Source: an uncultured Angelakisella sp. (GTDB lineage: Bacteria > Bacillota > Clostridia > Oscillospirales > Ruminococcaceae). Taken from it: a stretch of 64,000 bases of DNA. The stretch spans positions 1 through 64,000 of the forward strand of contig CAJUFR010000006.1 of NCBI GenBank assembly GCA_910585525.1. The letters are read 5' to 3'. The position numbers and the translations under genes were made by a program. Positions 1 to 7,800 of the stretch are shown one piece after another; positions within the stretch are counted from its first letter, which is position 1; each line of letters begins with the position of its first letter. The notes below the pieces were generated by a model. That model did no database searches. It was given only the letters and a program-made list of their open reading frames with translations, and was not told the origin of the DNA.

Positions 1-785
1 TCGAACTCGCTGACATCCTTGGCGAACTCGTCGTCCAGGGCGGGGACCTCCTTCTTCTTGATGCTCAGCAGCTTGATCTTGAAGGTGGTGTCCTTGCCCT
101 TAAGGGTCTCCTCGTGGTAGTCCTCGGGGAACTTCACGCCGATCTCAAACTCCTCCTCCACGCTGTGGCCCACGATCTGCTCCTCGAAGCCGGGGATGAA
201 CTGATGGGAGCCCAGCACCAGGGTGTACTTCTCCCCCTTGCCGCCGGGGAAGGCCACCCCGTCCAGGAAGCCTTCAAAGTCGATCTCGGTGGTGTCGCCG
301 TCAGCGGCGGGGCGGTCATCCACGTCCACCAGGCGGCTGTTGCGGTCGGCCATCCGGTCCAGTTCACCCTGGACCTCCTCATCGGTGACGGTGCTGTCGG
401 GGCGGGTCCCCTCCAGGCCCTTGTACTGGCCCAGGGTGACCTCGGGACGGCAGGTGACCTTGGCGATGAAGGTGTAGCCCTCGCCGTTTACCTCCTTCAG
501 CTCCACGTCGGCCCGGTCCACCGGCTCCAGACCGGCCTCCTCCAGGGCCTTCTCGTAGGCGTCGGAGTAGGTCATGTTGACGGCGTCCTCGTAGAAGTAG
601 TCCTCCCCTACCATCTTCATCACCATGGCGCGGGGAGCCTTGCCCTTGCGGAAGCCGGGGATGTTCAGCTTGCCGGCGTTCTTGCGGAAGGAACGGTCGA
701 TGCCCGCCTTCCACTCGTCGCCCTCCACCCGGATCTCCAGTTCAAAAAGGTTGGTCTCCAGCTTGTCGTTCCTGAGCAGTTTCAT
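1..785 (-). CDS. tig: Trigger factor (ribosome-associated chaperone), C-terminal part cut off by window edge
   Basis: Trigger factor binds near the ribosomal exit tunnel and helps nascent chains fold; it also has an FKBP-type prolyl isomerase domain. The 261 readable residues begin MKLLRNDKLETNLFELEI and contain the ribosome-binding signature GFRKGKAPR at residues 44-52, followed by a PPIase domain at about 150-240. The family is usually around 430 residues, so roughly the last 170 (the chaperone arms) lie outside the window. The ATG at 785 has a GGAGG ribosome site just upstream and a spaced extended -10 promoter. It is transcribed away from the phosphoesterase gene on the same strand, with about 220 bases between them. 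The call is secure. Confidence 0.95.
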   Translation of the reverse strand, partial: MKLLRNDKLETNLFELEIRVEGDEWKAGIDRSFRKNAGKLNIPGFRKGKAPRAMVMKMVGEDYFYEDAVNMTYSDAYEKALEEAGLEPVDRADVELKEVNGEGYTFIAKVTCRPEVTLGQYKGLEGTRPDSTVTDEEVQGELDRMADRNSRLVDVDDRPAADGDTTEIDFEGFLDGVAFPGGKGEKYTLVLGSHQFIPGFEEQIVGHSVEEEFEIGVKFPEDYHEETLKGKDTTFKIKLLSIKKKEVPALDDEFAKDVSEF

Positions 786-871
786 GTTACTTCCTCCAGA
801 TGCTTATTCAGATAAACTCTGATTTTTGATTTCTTTGCGGCCCGCCCGCCGGGGGAGGGCCAATAGAAGAT

Positions 872-880
872 ATTATATCA
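872..880 (-). promoter_or_regulatory. Extended -10 promoter for tig
   Basis: Read on the minus strand, TGATATAAT lies at 880-872, an extended -10 (TG-A-TATAAT), with only a weak -35. It is about 90 bases upstream of the tig start codon. A second extended -10 (TGCTATAAT, 971-963) lies farther upstream and could start a longer tig transcript. Confidence 0.55.
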
Positions 881-962
881 CAGGTCCCACCAAAACTCCA
901 GCCAAAAGAATGCCATCGCCCCAAATTTTTCGTAAAATTACCCTGACAATGCTGGCGCCGAC

Positions 963-971
963 ATTATAGCA
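963..971 (-). promoter_or_regulatory. Second possible upstream promoter for tig (extended -10)
   Basis: TGCTATAAT on the minus strand. There is no convincing -35 element. Transcription from here would read through the nearer promoter at 872-880 into tig. Confidence 0.4.
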
Positions 972-1006
972 CATATCCCGGGGCAAATCTATAAGCAAAC
1001 TGTAAA

Positions 1007-1693
1007 CTATCGCACCAAAAACGGGGTAAATTTAAGGACATCGGCCGAGACCAGCCGCAGCCGGACCCCCTGGTGCTCCCCCCGGAAGGCCCCCGCCGCC
1101 CCGCCGCCGTGGAGGTGGGCATAGTAGCATTCCCGCACCCCGTGGTCGGCCATGGCCCCGAAGAACTCCGGGATCACCTGCCCGCCATAGATGGGGGGGT
1201 AGTGGAGAAAGAGTATCTTCTCCTCCCCCGGGGGCACCGTCTCCAGGGCGCGGCGGATGCGCCCCTCCTCCCGGGCCACCACCAGGGGATCGTATTTGTC
1301 GCTGCCCTCGAACAGCCACCCCCGGCTGCCGCAGAGCCAGACCCCGCCGGCCATCACCGAATTATTATGGAGGATAAAAAGGGAGTTTAGACCTTCCCGG
1401 GCAAAAAAACCCTCCATTTTGGCCCGGGTGGTCCACCAGTAGTCGTGGTTGCCCTTCACCAGCAGCTTTTTGCCGGGGAGGGAGTCCAGGAAGCGGAAGT
1501 CCGGCCCGGTGCCGCTGAGGTGCATGGCCCAGGAGATATCCCCCGCCAGCACCACCGTGTCCTCCGGGCGGACCACCGCCCGCCAGTTCTCCTCCAGCCG
1601 CCGCTGGTAGTCCTGCCAGCCCCGGAACACCTCCATGGTCTTGGAGGGGTCCCCCAGGGAGAGGTGCAGGTCGCCGATGGTGTAGACAGACAT
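1007..1693 (-). CDS. Calcineurin-like metallophosphoesterase (COG1768-type predicted phosphohydrolase)
   Basis: A 228-residue metal-dependent phosphoesterase with the family motifs in order: GDLHL near the N-terminus (residues 7-11), GDISW at about 51-55, KGNHDYWW at about 80-87 and a C-terminal histidine region (FLHYPP, then HLHG). These are the ligands for the two-metal site. There is no signal peptide, so it should be cytoplasmic. Substrate cannot be told from sequence. It is divergent from the DUF1540 gene; both start codons lie within about 80 bases of each other, so their promoters must share that gap. Confidence 0.85.
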   Translation of the reverse strand: MSVYTIGDLHLSLGDPSKTMEVFRGWQDYQRRLEENWRAVVRPEDTVVLAGDISWAMHLSGTGPDFRFLDSLPGKKLLVKGNHDYWWTTRAKMEGFFAREGLNSLFILHNNSVMAGGVWLCGSRGWLFEGSDKYDPLVVAREEGRIRRALETVPPGEEKILFLHYPPIYGGQVIPEFFGAMADHGVRECYYAHLHGGGAAGAFRGEHQGVRLRLVSADVLKFTPFLVR

Positions 1694-1774
1694 GGGGACA
1701 ACTCCTTTTTTATAAAAGATGTTTGGAGGGGTGGCGGGACGGGCATACTCCCACCCGAAGGGAGGGATTCAAAC

Positions 1775-1966
1775 ATGCCAAAGGACTGCAAGGAGGGCCA
1801 CCAGCTGATCCAGGGCCAGGAGTGCATCCAGTGCGTCCGGTGCGACGTGGTGAACTGCAAGCACAACGACAAGCAGAACCACTGTACCGCCCGGAACATC
1901 CGGGTGGGCCCCCGGTTCGCCAACTGCTGCTCCGACACCATCTGCGACACCTTCGAGATGGAGTGA
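1775..1966 (+). CDS. Small cysteine-rich DUF1540 protein
   Basis: A 63-residue protein with eight cysteines, including CIQCVRC near residues 17-23, then NC, HC and a CC pair near 51-52. This is the DUF1540 pattern, a small probable metal-binding domain common in clostridia and of unknown function. The ATG at 1775 is preceded by GGGAGGG. The gene stands alone on the plus strand, and a strong terminator follows within ten bases of its stop. Confidence 0.8.
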   Translation: MPKDCKEGHQLIQGQECIQCVRCDVVNCKHNDKQNHCTARNIRVGPRFANCCSDTICDTFEME

Positions 1967-1974
1967 GGCGGCAC

Positions 1975-1998
1975 GCCCCCCGCCGGGGGGCTTTTTTT
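1975..1998 (+). terminator. Intrinsic terminator of the DUF1540 gene
   Basis: A GC-only hairpin (GCCCCCCG / CGGGGGGC) is followed by seven T residues, ending just before the stop codon of the convergent minus-strand gene. Confidence 0.85.
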
Positions 1999-2620
1999 AT
2001 TGGGGCCGCTGTCCCAGGTCGGCGGCCCGGCCCCCGTTCCTGCGGATCTGCTGCCGCCAGCCCAGCTGGCCGGCCAGCCGGTACAGCATCCGGGGGAAGG
2101 CGATGGACAGATAAGCGTTGGCACCGGTCTCCCGGCGGGAGAGCCGCTCCCCCAGTTCCCCCAGGGCGCGGCAGACAGGGGCCATGGGGCCCTTCCCGGT
2201 GGCGGGCAGCCCCTGGATGGCCCCGCCGCCCCCGATGCCAAGGCCCCCGCCCCAGGCAAGGCCCGCTTTGGCGCACCAGTTTCGGAACACCTCCAGGGCA
2301 TGATCCGCCTGGGCCCCCTCGTAAAAGCCGCAGTTCACCAGGGCGTAGACCACCGGCCCGGGGCGCTCCCCCGCTTTTTCCAGCTGCTCCAGGCAGGACA
2401 GCAGGTGGGAGGGCAGGGCGTCTACATAAAGGGGGCAGGAAAAGACCAGCGCCCCCGCCCCGGTCAGGGCCTCCGGGACCTCCGCCGGGACCTCCCCGGC
2501 GTGGAGGCCCAGTCTTACCACCTCTACCCCAGCGGGAAGGCGGCTCTCCAGGGCGTTCAGCAGGACGCCGCTGGTGCTGTCCTTCCTTTTGGGGCTGGCG
2601 TCGATAAATACCGCCTTCAC
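1997..2620 (-). CDS. Flavodoxin-fold / NAD(P)H-dependent oxidoreductase-like protein
   Basis: A 207-residue protein starting MKAVFIDASPKRKDS, which fits the first beta-strand and phosphate loop of NADPH-dependent FMN reductase-type flavodoxin folds; PLYVDALPSHLL near residue 80 matches the second flavin-contacting region. The start is GTG at 2620, forming a GTGA overlap with the stop of the gene before it, so the pair is translationally coupled. Two adjacent genes of the same fold suggest partners or duplicates in one redox function. Cofactor and substrate are inferred only from fold resemblance. Confidence 0.65.
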   Translation of the reverse strand: MKAVFIDASPKRKDSTSGVLLNALESRLPAGVEVVRLGLHAGEVPAEVPEALTGAGALVFSCPLYVDALPSHLLSCLEQLEKAGERPGPVVYALVNCGFYEGAQADHALEVFRNWCAKAGLAWGGGLGIGGGGAIQGLPATGKGPMAPVCRALGELGERLSRRETGANAYLSIAFPRMLYRLAGQLGWRQQIRRNGGRAADLGQRPQ

Positions 2621-3108
2621 AGCGCCACCTCCTTCATCCCCTCGGGGGAGGGGAAAAACCGGACCTCCCCCACCGCCGTGTCATAGTTGAGGGCGTTGGC
2701 GGCGAGGATACCCCGGGCCGTCTCCTGCTCCGCCCCGGTGATGTCCTCCCCGTAAAACCAGGCGGAAAGGGTGAAGCGGTCCTGGTACCGGCGCTTGTGG
2801 TGCATCTCCCCGTCCCGGAACACAAAGTCCGGGTGGACGTAGGAGATGGCCCGGTCCAGCACCCCCTTGACAAAGGGGCTGAGGCTGCCGTAGCAGCAGC
2901 GGCTGACCAGGATGAGCCGGTCACAACGGCTCATGGCGATGCCGGTGTTCTGGTACCCGTCCGGGATGACGCACCGGCCGGGGGGCCGCACCCAGCAGCC
3001 GAAGCAGCCGGTGCAGGGGTGGAGCGGCCCGCCGCCGGGGCCAATGACCTGGTGCTCCCCTTCCACCCGGAAGGGGAGGTCTTGCAGGTCGGTAATGATG
3101 AGTTTCAT
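2617..3108 (-). CDS. Flavodoxin-fold protein with Cys-rich loop (iron-sulfur flavoprotein-like)
   Basis: 163 residues from ATG 3108, which overlaps the previous stop by 4 bases (ATGA). The N-terminus MKLIITDLQDLPF is followed by HPCTGCFGCWV and RCVIPDGYQ; the C-x-x-C-x-x-C arrangement plus the flavodoxin-like layout resembles NAD(P)H-dependent iron-sulfur flavoproteins, although I cannot show cluster binding. An upstream extension of the reading frame lies inside the preceding gene and is not needed. It is coupled to the downstream flavodoxin-fold gene. Confidence 0.6.
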   Translation of the reverse strand: MKLIITDLQDLPFRVEGEHQVIGPGGGPLHPCTGCFGCWVRPPGRCVIPDGYQNTGIAMSRCDRLILVSRCCYGSLSPFVKGVLDRAISYVHPDFVFRDGEMHHKRRYQDRFTLSAWFYGEDITGAEQETARGILAANALNYDTAVGEVRFFPSPEGMKEVAL

Positions 3109-3578
3109 TCCGAATCCCCCTGTCTTTTCTCCCCCAATACCATCAAATAGGCGAAAAGGCTTTCCTCCGCCCCCAGCTTGCAGCGCTTCATGCACCGGAC
3201 CACCGGCCATATCCGGGTGCCGTTTTCCAGTTCCACCGCGATGGTGACCTCACCCTCCGGGTCGTTGTCGTCGGTCTGCCAGCTGCCGCCGTACAGCCGG
3301 ATGGCCGTCTGCCCCACATAGGCCCCCAGGCCGAACAGGATCTGTCCCCGGTTCCGGGAGAGGATGCCGCCGGGGCCGCTCTGCTGGTCAAAGAAGCGGT
3401 CCAGTTCCTTCATGCTCTCCAGGGTGTAGTCGGCCCGGTAGCCGGAGGAGTTCAGGGCGTTTGCCACCCAGTCGGCGGCGACGGGGATGTCCTCCGCCAG
3501 GGTTCGCCCAGGTTTTTCCTCGGTGGCCGAGGGGGCGGGGACGCTCTTTTTGTGCCGCATCCGGTCTAAAATCCCCAT
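3105..3578 (-). CDS. Conserved protein of unknown function (DUF3806-like)
   Basis: 157 residues with a basic N-terminus (MGILDRMRHKKS) and a core that includes GQILFGLGAYVGQTAIRLYGGSW at about 79-101. That GAYxGE/Q...GGxW pattern reminds me of the DUF3806 group, a soluble domain of unknown role; this is a weak resemblance. No signal peptide or membrane segment is visible. The gene overlaps the downstream flavodoxin-fold gene by 4 bases and starts one base before the thrC stop, so it is part of the same transcript. Confidence 0.5.
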   Translation of the reverse strand: MGILDRMRHKKSVPAPSATEEKPGRTLAEDIPVAADWVANALNSSGYRADYTLESMKELDRFFDQQSGPGGILSRNRGQILFGLGAYVGQTAIRLYGGSWQTDDNDPEGEVTIAVELENGTRIWPVVRCMKRCKLGAEESLFAYLMVLGEKRQGDSE

Positions 3579-3579
3579 G

Positions 3580-5079
3580 CTACTGCGCCTCCCTCTGTCC
3601 CAGGAATTTCCGCACCCGCTCCCCCATCTCCCCGGCGCCGCAGACCTCCGGGAAACGGCAGGGGGCGTCCTTCAGACCCGTCAGGGCGGCGGGGGCGGGG
3701 AGGCCGGAGAGTTTCTCCAGCGCCTCCAGCCGGTCAAAGTCGTCCTCCGGCACCGGCTGCCCCAGGGCGGCCAGCACCGTGTCGGCGAACTTGTAGGGGC
3801 TGGCGGTGGAGAGGATCACCGTCTTGGTCCCGTCGCCGGTCTCCTTCCGGTAGTCCTCCCACACCTTCACCGCCACGGCGGTGTGGGGGTCGCAGAGGTA
3901 GGAGTATCTCTCGAAGGTCTGCCGGATGGTGTCCGCCGCCTGCCGGTCGTCGCAGCAGCCACCGGAGAACTCCTCTTGCAGGGCGGACAGTTCCCTCTGG
4001 TCCAGCTGGTAGACGCCGGTCCGGCGGAGGGAATCCATCTTCTCCCGGGTCTCGGCGTCGTTTTTGCCGGTGAGGAGGTAGAGCAGCCGCTCCAGGTTGC
4101 TGGAGATGAGGATATCCATAGAGGGGGAGGTGGTGGTGAAAAAGGCCCGGTTCCGGTCGTACCGCCCGGTGGCGATAAAGTCGGTGAGGACGTTGTTCCG
4201 GTTGCTGGCGCAGAGGAACCGCTTCACCGGCAGCCCCATCTGCTTTGCGTAGTACCCGGCCAGGATGTTGCCGAAGTTGCCGGTGGGGACGCAGAAGTTC
4301 ACCTGCTCCCCCGCCGCGATCTCCCCGTCCGCCAGCAGCTGGCAGTAGGCGCTGATGTAGTAGACGATCTGGGGCACCAGCCGCCCCCAGTTGATGGAGT
4401 TGGCGCTGGAGAGGGAGAAGCCCTTCTCCCGCAGTTCCGCCGCCAATTCCTCATCCCCGAAGATGGCCTTCACCCCGGTCTGGGCGTCGTCGAAGTTGCC
4501 CCGGATGCCGGTGACCGCCACGTTGTCCCCCCGCTGGGTGGTCATCTGGCGCTTCTGCATCCGGCTGACCCCCTCCTGGGGGTAAAAGACCAGGATGCGG
4601 GTGCCGGGGACGTCCATAAAGCCCTCCAGGGCGGCCTTGCCGGTATCCCCGGAGGTGGCCACCAGAATGACGATCTCCTCCCGGCAGCCGCTCTTTTTGG
4701 CCGCTGCCGGCAGCAGCTTGGGCAGCAGCTGGAGGGCCATGTCCTTGAAGGCGCAGGTAGGGCCGTGCCACAGTTCCAGCAGGTACTTCCCCTCCTCCAG
4801 CCGGGAAAGAGGGGCGGGGTCCCCTTCCTCGAACCGCTCCCCGTAGGCGGCCTCCACGGCGGCGGCAAGTTCCTCCGCCGTCCAATCGGTCAAAAACCGG
4901 GACAGGACCCACACCGCCCGCTGGGTGTAGGTCATCCCGGACAGGGCCGCCAGGTCCTCCTCGGTGAGGGATGGCATCTCCACCGGGACGAACAGTCCCC
5001 CGTCGGGGGCGATGCCCTGGACGATGGCCTCCTGGGCGGTGACCCTCAGGCTGCTGTCCCTTGTGCTGGTATAGTTCAT
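3580..5079 (-). CDS. thrC: Threonine synthase
   Basis: Catalyses the last step of threonine biosynthesis, converting O-phosphohomoserine to threonine with pyridoxal phosphate. The 499-residue length suits the longer class of threonine synthases. The Schiff-base lysine is K112 in TCAFKDMALQ; ATSGDTGKAALEGF binds the cofactor phosphate, and SANSINWGRLVPQ and CVPTGNFGN are typical of the family. It starts at ATG 5079 and heads a run of small genes on the minus strand. No other threonine-pathway gene is in the window. Confidence 0.95.
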   Translation of the reverse strand: MNYTSTRDSSLRVTAQEAIVQGIAPDGGLFVPVEMPSLTEEDLAALSGMTYTQRAVWVLSRFLTDWTAEELAAAVEAAYGERFEEGDPAPLSRLEEGKYLLELWHGPTCAFKDMALQLLPKLLPAAAKKSGCREEIVILVATSGDTGKAALEGFMDVPGTRILVFYPQEGVSRMQKRQMTTQRGDNVAVTGIRGNFDDAQTGVKAIFGDEELAAELREKGFSLSSANSINWGRLVPQIVYYISAYCQLLADGEIAAGEQVNFCVPTGNFGNILAGYYAKQMGLPVKRFLCASNRNNVLTDFIATGRYDRNRAFFTTTSPSMDILISSNLERLLYLLTGKNDAETREKMDSLRRTGVYQLDQRELSALQEEFSGGCCDDRQAADTIRQTFERYSYLCDPHTAVAVKVWEDYRKETGDGTKTVILSTASPYKFADTVLAALGQPVPEDDFDRLEALEKLSGLPAPAALTGLKDAPCRFPEVCGAGEMGERVRKFLGQREAQ

Positions 5080-5101
5080 GGTGTATCCCTCTTTCCTGAT
5101 T

Positions 5102-5536
5102 TCACAGATTCTTTTCCATTTGGTCGGTGGGGCCGTAGTTCACCTTCCAGTCCAAAAAAGACCCCAGGGTGCCGCAGGCGGTACACCGCTCCCCGATGTA
5201 GACCCAGCGGACATCGCCGTCCTCCCGGCGCAGGAAGCCCGCCCGGACCTGGAAGGTCTTGCTCTCCTTGCAGACCCGGCACCTGCGCAGCCGGGGACGG
5301 GCGTTCTCCCAGTATTCCTCCCCGTCCAGGAGGACCCTTTTGGCGCCGCAGGCGGCGCACTTCACCTGGATGACCCCTTCGTTGGCGTCACACCGGACCT
5401 CAAAGGCGTCGCCGCCGCAGCCGTGGCAGACCACCGGCTTTACCTCCAGCCCCGGCTCCTCGGCGTAGAGCCGGAGGTACTGGCCGATATCCTCCGGGCT
5501 GTCCCCGGTCCAGTATTTTTTGGTCCTGTCGATCAC
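5102..5536 (-). CDS. Small zinc-ribbon-like protein of unknown function
   Basis: 144 residues with CHGCGGDAF, CAACGAKR, CRVC and CTACG: four CxxC pairs that could form two treble-clef or zinc-ribbon sites. There is no signal peptide. Start is GTG at 5536, overlapping the stop of the TIGR04076 gene by four bases. The metal role is inferred from cysteine spacing only; no enzyme motif is visible. Confidence 0.6.
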   Translation of the reverse strand: MIDRTKKYWTGDSPEDIGQYLRLYAEEPGLEVKPVVCHGCGGDAFEVRCDANEGVIQVKCAACGAKRVLLDGEEYWENARPRLRRCRVCKESKTFQVRAGFLRREDGDVRWVYIGERCTACGTLGSFLDWKVNYGPTDQMEKNL

Positions 5537-5907
5537 GACAACTCCTCCTCACCCGGAAATTCGCCAAATGCTCTGTCTATAAAAGGGTTGCCGCCCCCCA
5601 GGGGTTTTGCGGTAAGGCGGAAGATGACGCAGCCGTCGGGGCAGACGATGGTCTTTGTGTACTTGCTTTCGCCGCCCACCCTGGTCAGGTCGCCGCCGCC
5701 CCGCACCGTCTCCATCAGGGGAAAAAGGGTCAGCATCACCTTGGAGCAGATGCCGCAGCCCTCCCCGTTCACCGGACAGCCGTAGGTGCAGCGGTAGACG
5801 TCACCGATCTCCTCGCCGTTGCGGCAGTATCGCTCCGGGGTGTCCCCATGGAGGTAGCCGGTGACCTCCACCTGAAACTCGTATTCCTCATCCAGCCACT
5901 TTTTCAT
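5533..5907 (-). CDS. TIGR04076 family small protein
   Basis: 124 residues from ATG 5907 with AGGAGA upstream. Cysteines occur in RYCRNGEEIGDVYRC, CPVNGEGCGIC and CPDGCVIF; the pattern of a 'GD' segment followed by a C-terminal CPDGxVxFR is that of the TIGR04076 family, whose function is unknown. It overlaps genes on both sides by four bases, so it sits inside a tightly coupled run with the zinc-ribbon-like and crystallin-J1-like genes. Confidence 0.65.
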   Translation of the reverse strand: MKKWLDEEYEFQVEVTGYLHGDTPERYCRNGEEIGDVYRCTYGCPVNGEGCGICSKVMLTLFPLMETVRGGGDLTRVGGESKYTKTIVCPDGCVIFRLTAKPLGGGNPFIDRAFGEFPGEEELS

Positions 5908-6272
5908 CTTCTGTCTCCTTTTTCCTCCCCGCCAAACTCCCGGACCACCTGGATGGCCCCCAAGATATGGCGGTTGAATTCCTCCAGTTCCTCCGCCGGG
6001 ACCCAAAGTTCCCGGTGGCGGGCGGCTCCCACGGTGTGGACCGCAAAGTGCCCTGCGTACTCATCCTCCACCTCAAAGCGGGTGACATAGCCCTTGCCGT
6101 CCCCGGTCTTGGCGTTCCAGCGGGAGGCGATCTCCGCTGCGTATCCCTCCTCCAGCACCGGGTAAAAGATGGGCTGCTCCGGCAGCCGGGGTGGGTACTC
6201 CCGCCAGCCGCTCTCCTCGATGAGCCGCAGTTCCGCCGTACCCACCGGCCTGTATAATACCATCTCTCTCAC
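5904..6272 (-). CDS. Conserved small protein commonly labelled ADP-ribosylation/crystallin J1-like
   Basis: 122 residues beginning MREMVLYRPVGTAELRLIEESGWREYPPRLPEQPIF..., a highly recognisable N-terminus shared by proteins often annotated 'ADP-ribosylation/crystallin J1'. That name is historical; the protein is far too short for an ADP-ribosylglycohydrolase and I see no catalytic aspartate pairs of that family. The true role is unknown. It is one base downstream of the dipeptidase stop and overlaps the next gene by four bases. Confidence 0.6.
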   Translation of the reverse strand: MREMVLYRPVGTAELRLIEESGWREYPPRLPEQPIFYPVLEEGYAAEIASRWNAKTGDGKGYVTRFEVEDEYAGHFAVHTVGAARHRELWVPAEELEEFNRHILGAIQVVREFGGEEKGDRR

Positions 6273-6273
6273 C

Positions 6274-7278
6274 TCACAGGGCGGTCTCTTGGTACCGCTT
6301 CCAGAAGTCCAGGGCGTTTTGGAAGCAGATCTTGTCGGTAAGCCGCTCCCCCAGCCCCGCCGACAGCATCAGTTCCCGGAGGACGGGAAGGCTGGTGGCG
6401 TCCTCCAGGAAAGCCGGCAGGGTGGTGCCGTCAAAGTCGGAGCCCAGGGCCACCGTGTCCTCCCCGTGGAGGTCTAGGAAGTGGAGGACATGGGCCATCA
6501 GCTGGCCGGGGGAGACCTCCCGGCAGCCCTCCTCCACCGGGGCCAGGAACATGGTGCAGAAGTTGATGCCAACGATGCCCCCGGCGTCCCGGATGGCCTT
6601 GAACTGGTCGTCGGTGAGGTTGCGGCTGTGGCCGCAGACCGCCCGGCTGTCGGAGTGGGTGGCGATAAAGGGCCGACGGGCCACCCGGGCCACGTCCCAG
6701 AAGCCGGGGTCGTTGAGGTGGGAGACATCCACCACCATCCCCAGCTGCTCCATCCGGGCCACCACCTCCCTGCCGAAGGGGGTGAGGGGCATCCCGGGGT
6801 CGTCGCTGCCGCTGCCGATCTCGTTGACGCCGTTCCAGGTGAGGGTCATCATCTGCACCCCGTCCTGCCACAGCCGGTCCAGGCTGTCCAGCCTGCCCCC
6901 CAGGGCGGCGCCCCCCTCCACCGCCAGGATGGCCCCCCGGAGGCCCCGGGCAAGGGTCTCCTCCAGTTCCGCCGGGCCCCTCACCTGGCGGATGATGCCG
7001 CTATGCAGTTCCATCTGCCGCCGGAATGCCCCGGCGCAGCGGTGGTAGTAGTTCAGCGCCGCCTGGCCCCGGTACTGGTCGGGGATGAAGAGGGCAAAGG
7101 TCTGGCACCAGTCCCAGTCCCCCGGCAGCCGGTGCAGGTCGATATGGAAGCCGTTGTCCACCAGGCTCACCTCCCCCGCCTGGTCGGGACCCAGGTCATA
7201 GCGGTCATCCGCCGGGACGCTGCCCCGCTCCCGGGTGATGGTGTCACAGTGCAGGTCCAGAAAACGCAGTTTTTCCAT
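6274..7278 (-). CDS. Membrane-dipeptidase family (peptidase M19) dipeptidase
   Basis: A 334-residue zinc dipeptidase of the renal dipeptidase family. DLHCDTI (residues 8-14) gives the first metal ligands; EGG at about 120 is the bridging glutamate; DVSHLND and ATHSDSRAVCGHSRNLTD carry the histidines and binding residues, and GSDFDG near residue 281 is the C-terminal signature. No signal peptide, so it is likely a cytoplasmic enzyme for L,D- or L,L-dipeptides. Spacing from neighbours is one to fifteen bases, consistent with operon transcription. Confidence 0.9.
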   Translation of the reverse strand: MEKLRFLDLHCDTITRERGSVPADDRYDLGPDQAGEVSLVDNGFHIDLHRLPGDWDWCQTFALFIPDQYRGQAALNYYHRCAGAFRRQMELHSGIIRQVRGPAELEETLARGLRGAILAVEGGAALGGRLDSLDRLWQDGVQMMTLTWNGVNEIGSGSDDPGMPLTPFGREVVARMEQLGMVVDVSHLNDPGFWDVARVARRPFIATHSDSRAVCGHSRNLTDDQFKAIRDAGGIVGINFCTMFLAPVEEGCREVSPGQLMAHVLHFLDLHGEDTVALGSDFDGTTLPAFLEDATSLPVLRELMLSAGLGERLTDKICFQNALDFWKRYQETAL

Positions 7279-7293
7279 AATGACAATTCTCCC

Positions 7294-7401
7294 TTACAAA
7301 ACGATATGGAACACCACCGGCACCAGCAGCACGGCCAGCGTCCCTGCCGCAAAAACGCCAACAACGGTCCAGAACTTCTTCCGCTCCTCCGGGTCCCGCA
7401 T
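7294..7401 (-). CDS. 35-residue single-pass membrane microprotein
   Basis: A charged head of about nine residues (MRDPEERKK) is followed by a hydrophobic stretch of about 25 residues ending HIVL. The ATG at 7401 has GGTGGAG just upstream. The gene fits exactly in the gap between yraN and the dipeptidase on the same strand. The head-plus-helix layout predicts a membrane anchor with a cytoplasmic N-terminus. Function unknown; support comes from the ribosome site, reading-frame fit and hydrophobicity, not homology. Confidence 0.55.
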   Translation of the reverse strand: MRDPEERKKFWTVVGVFAAGTLAVLLVPVVFHIVL

Positions 7402-7416
7402 CTTCTCCACCCTTTC

Positions 7417-7800
7417 TTATGTACTGAATGCCGATTCGTAATAGTCAAAGCCGCTGACGAGTTCCCGGCCCCGGCATTCCTCCAGCGTCACCGCCGCCAC
7501 GTCGAACCGGGGCTGGAGGCCGCTCCCGGTGGCGGAGAGCCAGGCGGTAGCGGCCATCACCAGCTTCTTTTGCTTGCGCCGGTCCACCGCCTCCAGCGGG
7601 GAGACCATTGCCCCGGGGCGGCGGGCTTTCACCTCCACGAAGGCCACCGTCTCCCCTGTCTGGGCGATGATATCCACCTCCCCCTGGCGGCAGCGCCAGT
7701 TCCGGGCCAGTATCCGGTACCCCTGGCGGCGGAGCCACCCGGCGGTGTAGTCCTCCCCCGCCCTGCCGGCCCGCTGGGCGGGGGTCTTTTCCCCGGTCAA
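7417..7800 (-). CDS. yraN: YraN/UPF0102 family endonuclease-like protein
   Basis: 127 residues with the restriction-endonuclease-like core of the UPF0102 family: GEDYTAGWLRRQGYRILARNWR, then GEVDIIAQ and FVEVKAR, giving the E...D...ExK metal site. The start is TTG at 7800, overlapping the rnhB stop (TTGA). In many Firmicutes yraN directly follows rnhB, as here. The biological substrate is not established for the family. Confidence 0.88.
   Translation of the reverse strand: MTGEKTPAQRAGRAGEDYTAGWLRRQGYRILARNWRCRQGEVDIIAQTGETVAFVEVKARRPGAMVSPLEAVDRRKQKKLVMAATAWLSATGSGLQPRFDVAAVTLEECRGRELVSGFDYYESAFST

Noticed and set aside
3487..5373. 628-residue open frame on the plus strand
   Set aside because: It lies opposite thrC, has the Gly/Pro/Val/His-rich composition of an antisense shadow in GC-rich DNA, and has no ribosome site or domain. 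The same reasoning removes the long plus-strand frames at 8477-10573, 13293-16571, 32179-34197, 40896-42953, 52917-55286, 56372-58276 and 58063-60090, and the minus-strand frames at 22073-24025, 24827-26374 and 26151-28202.
5904..6272. ADP-ribosylglycohydrolase
   Set aside because: The protein is far too short and has none of the paired aspartates of that family; the common database name is misleading.
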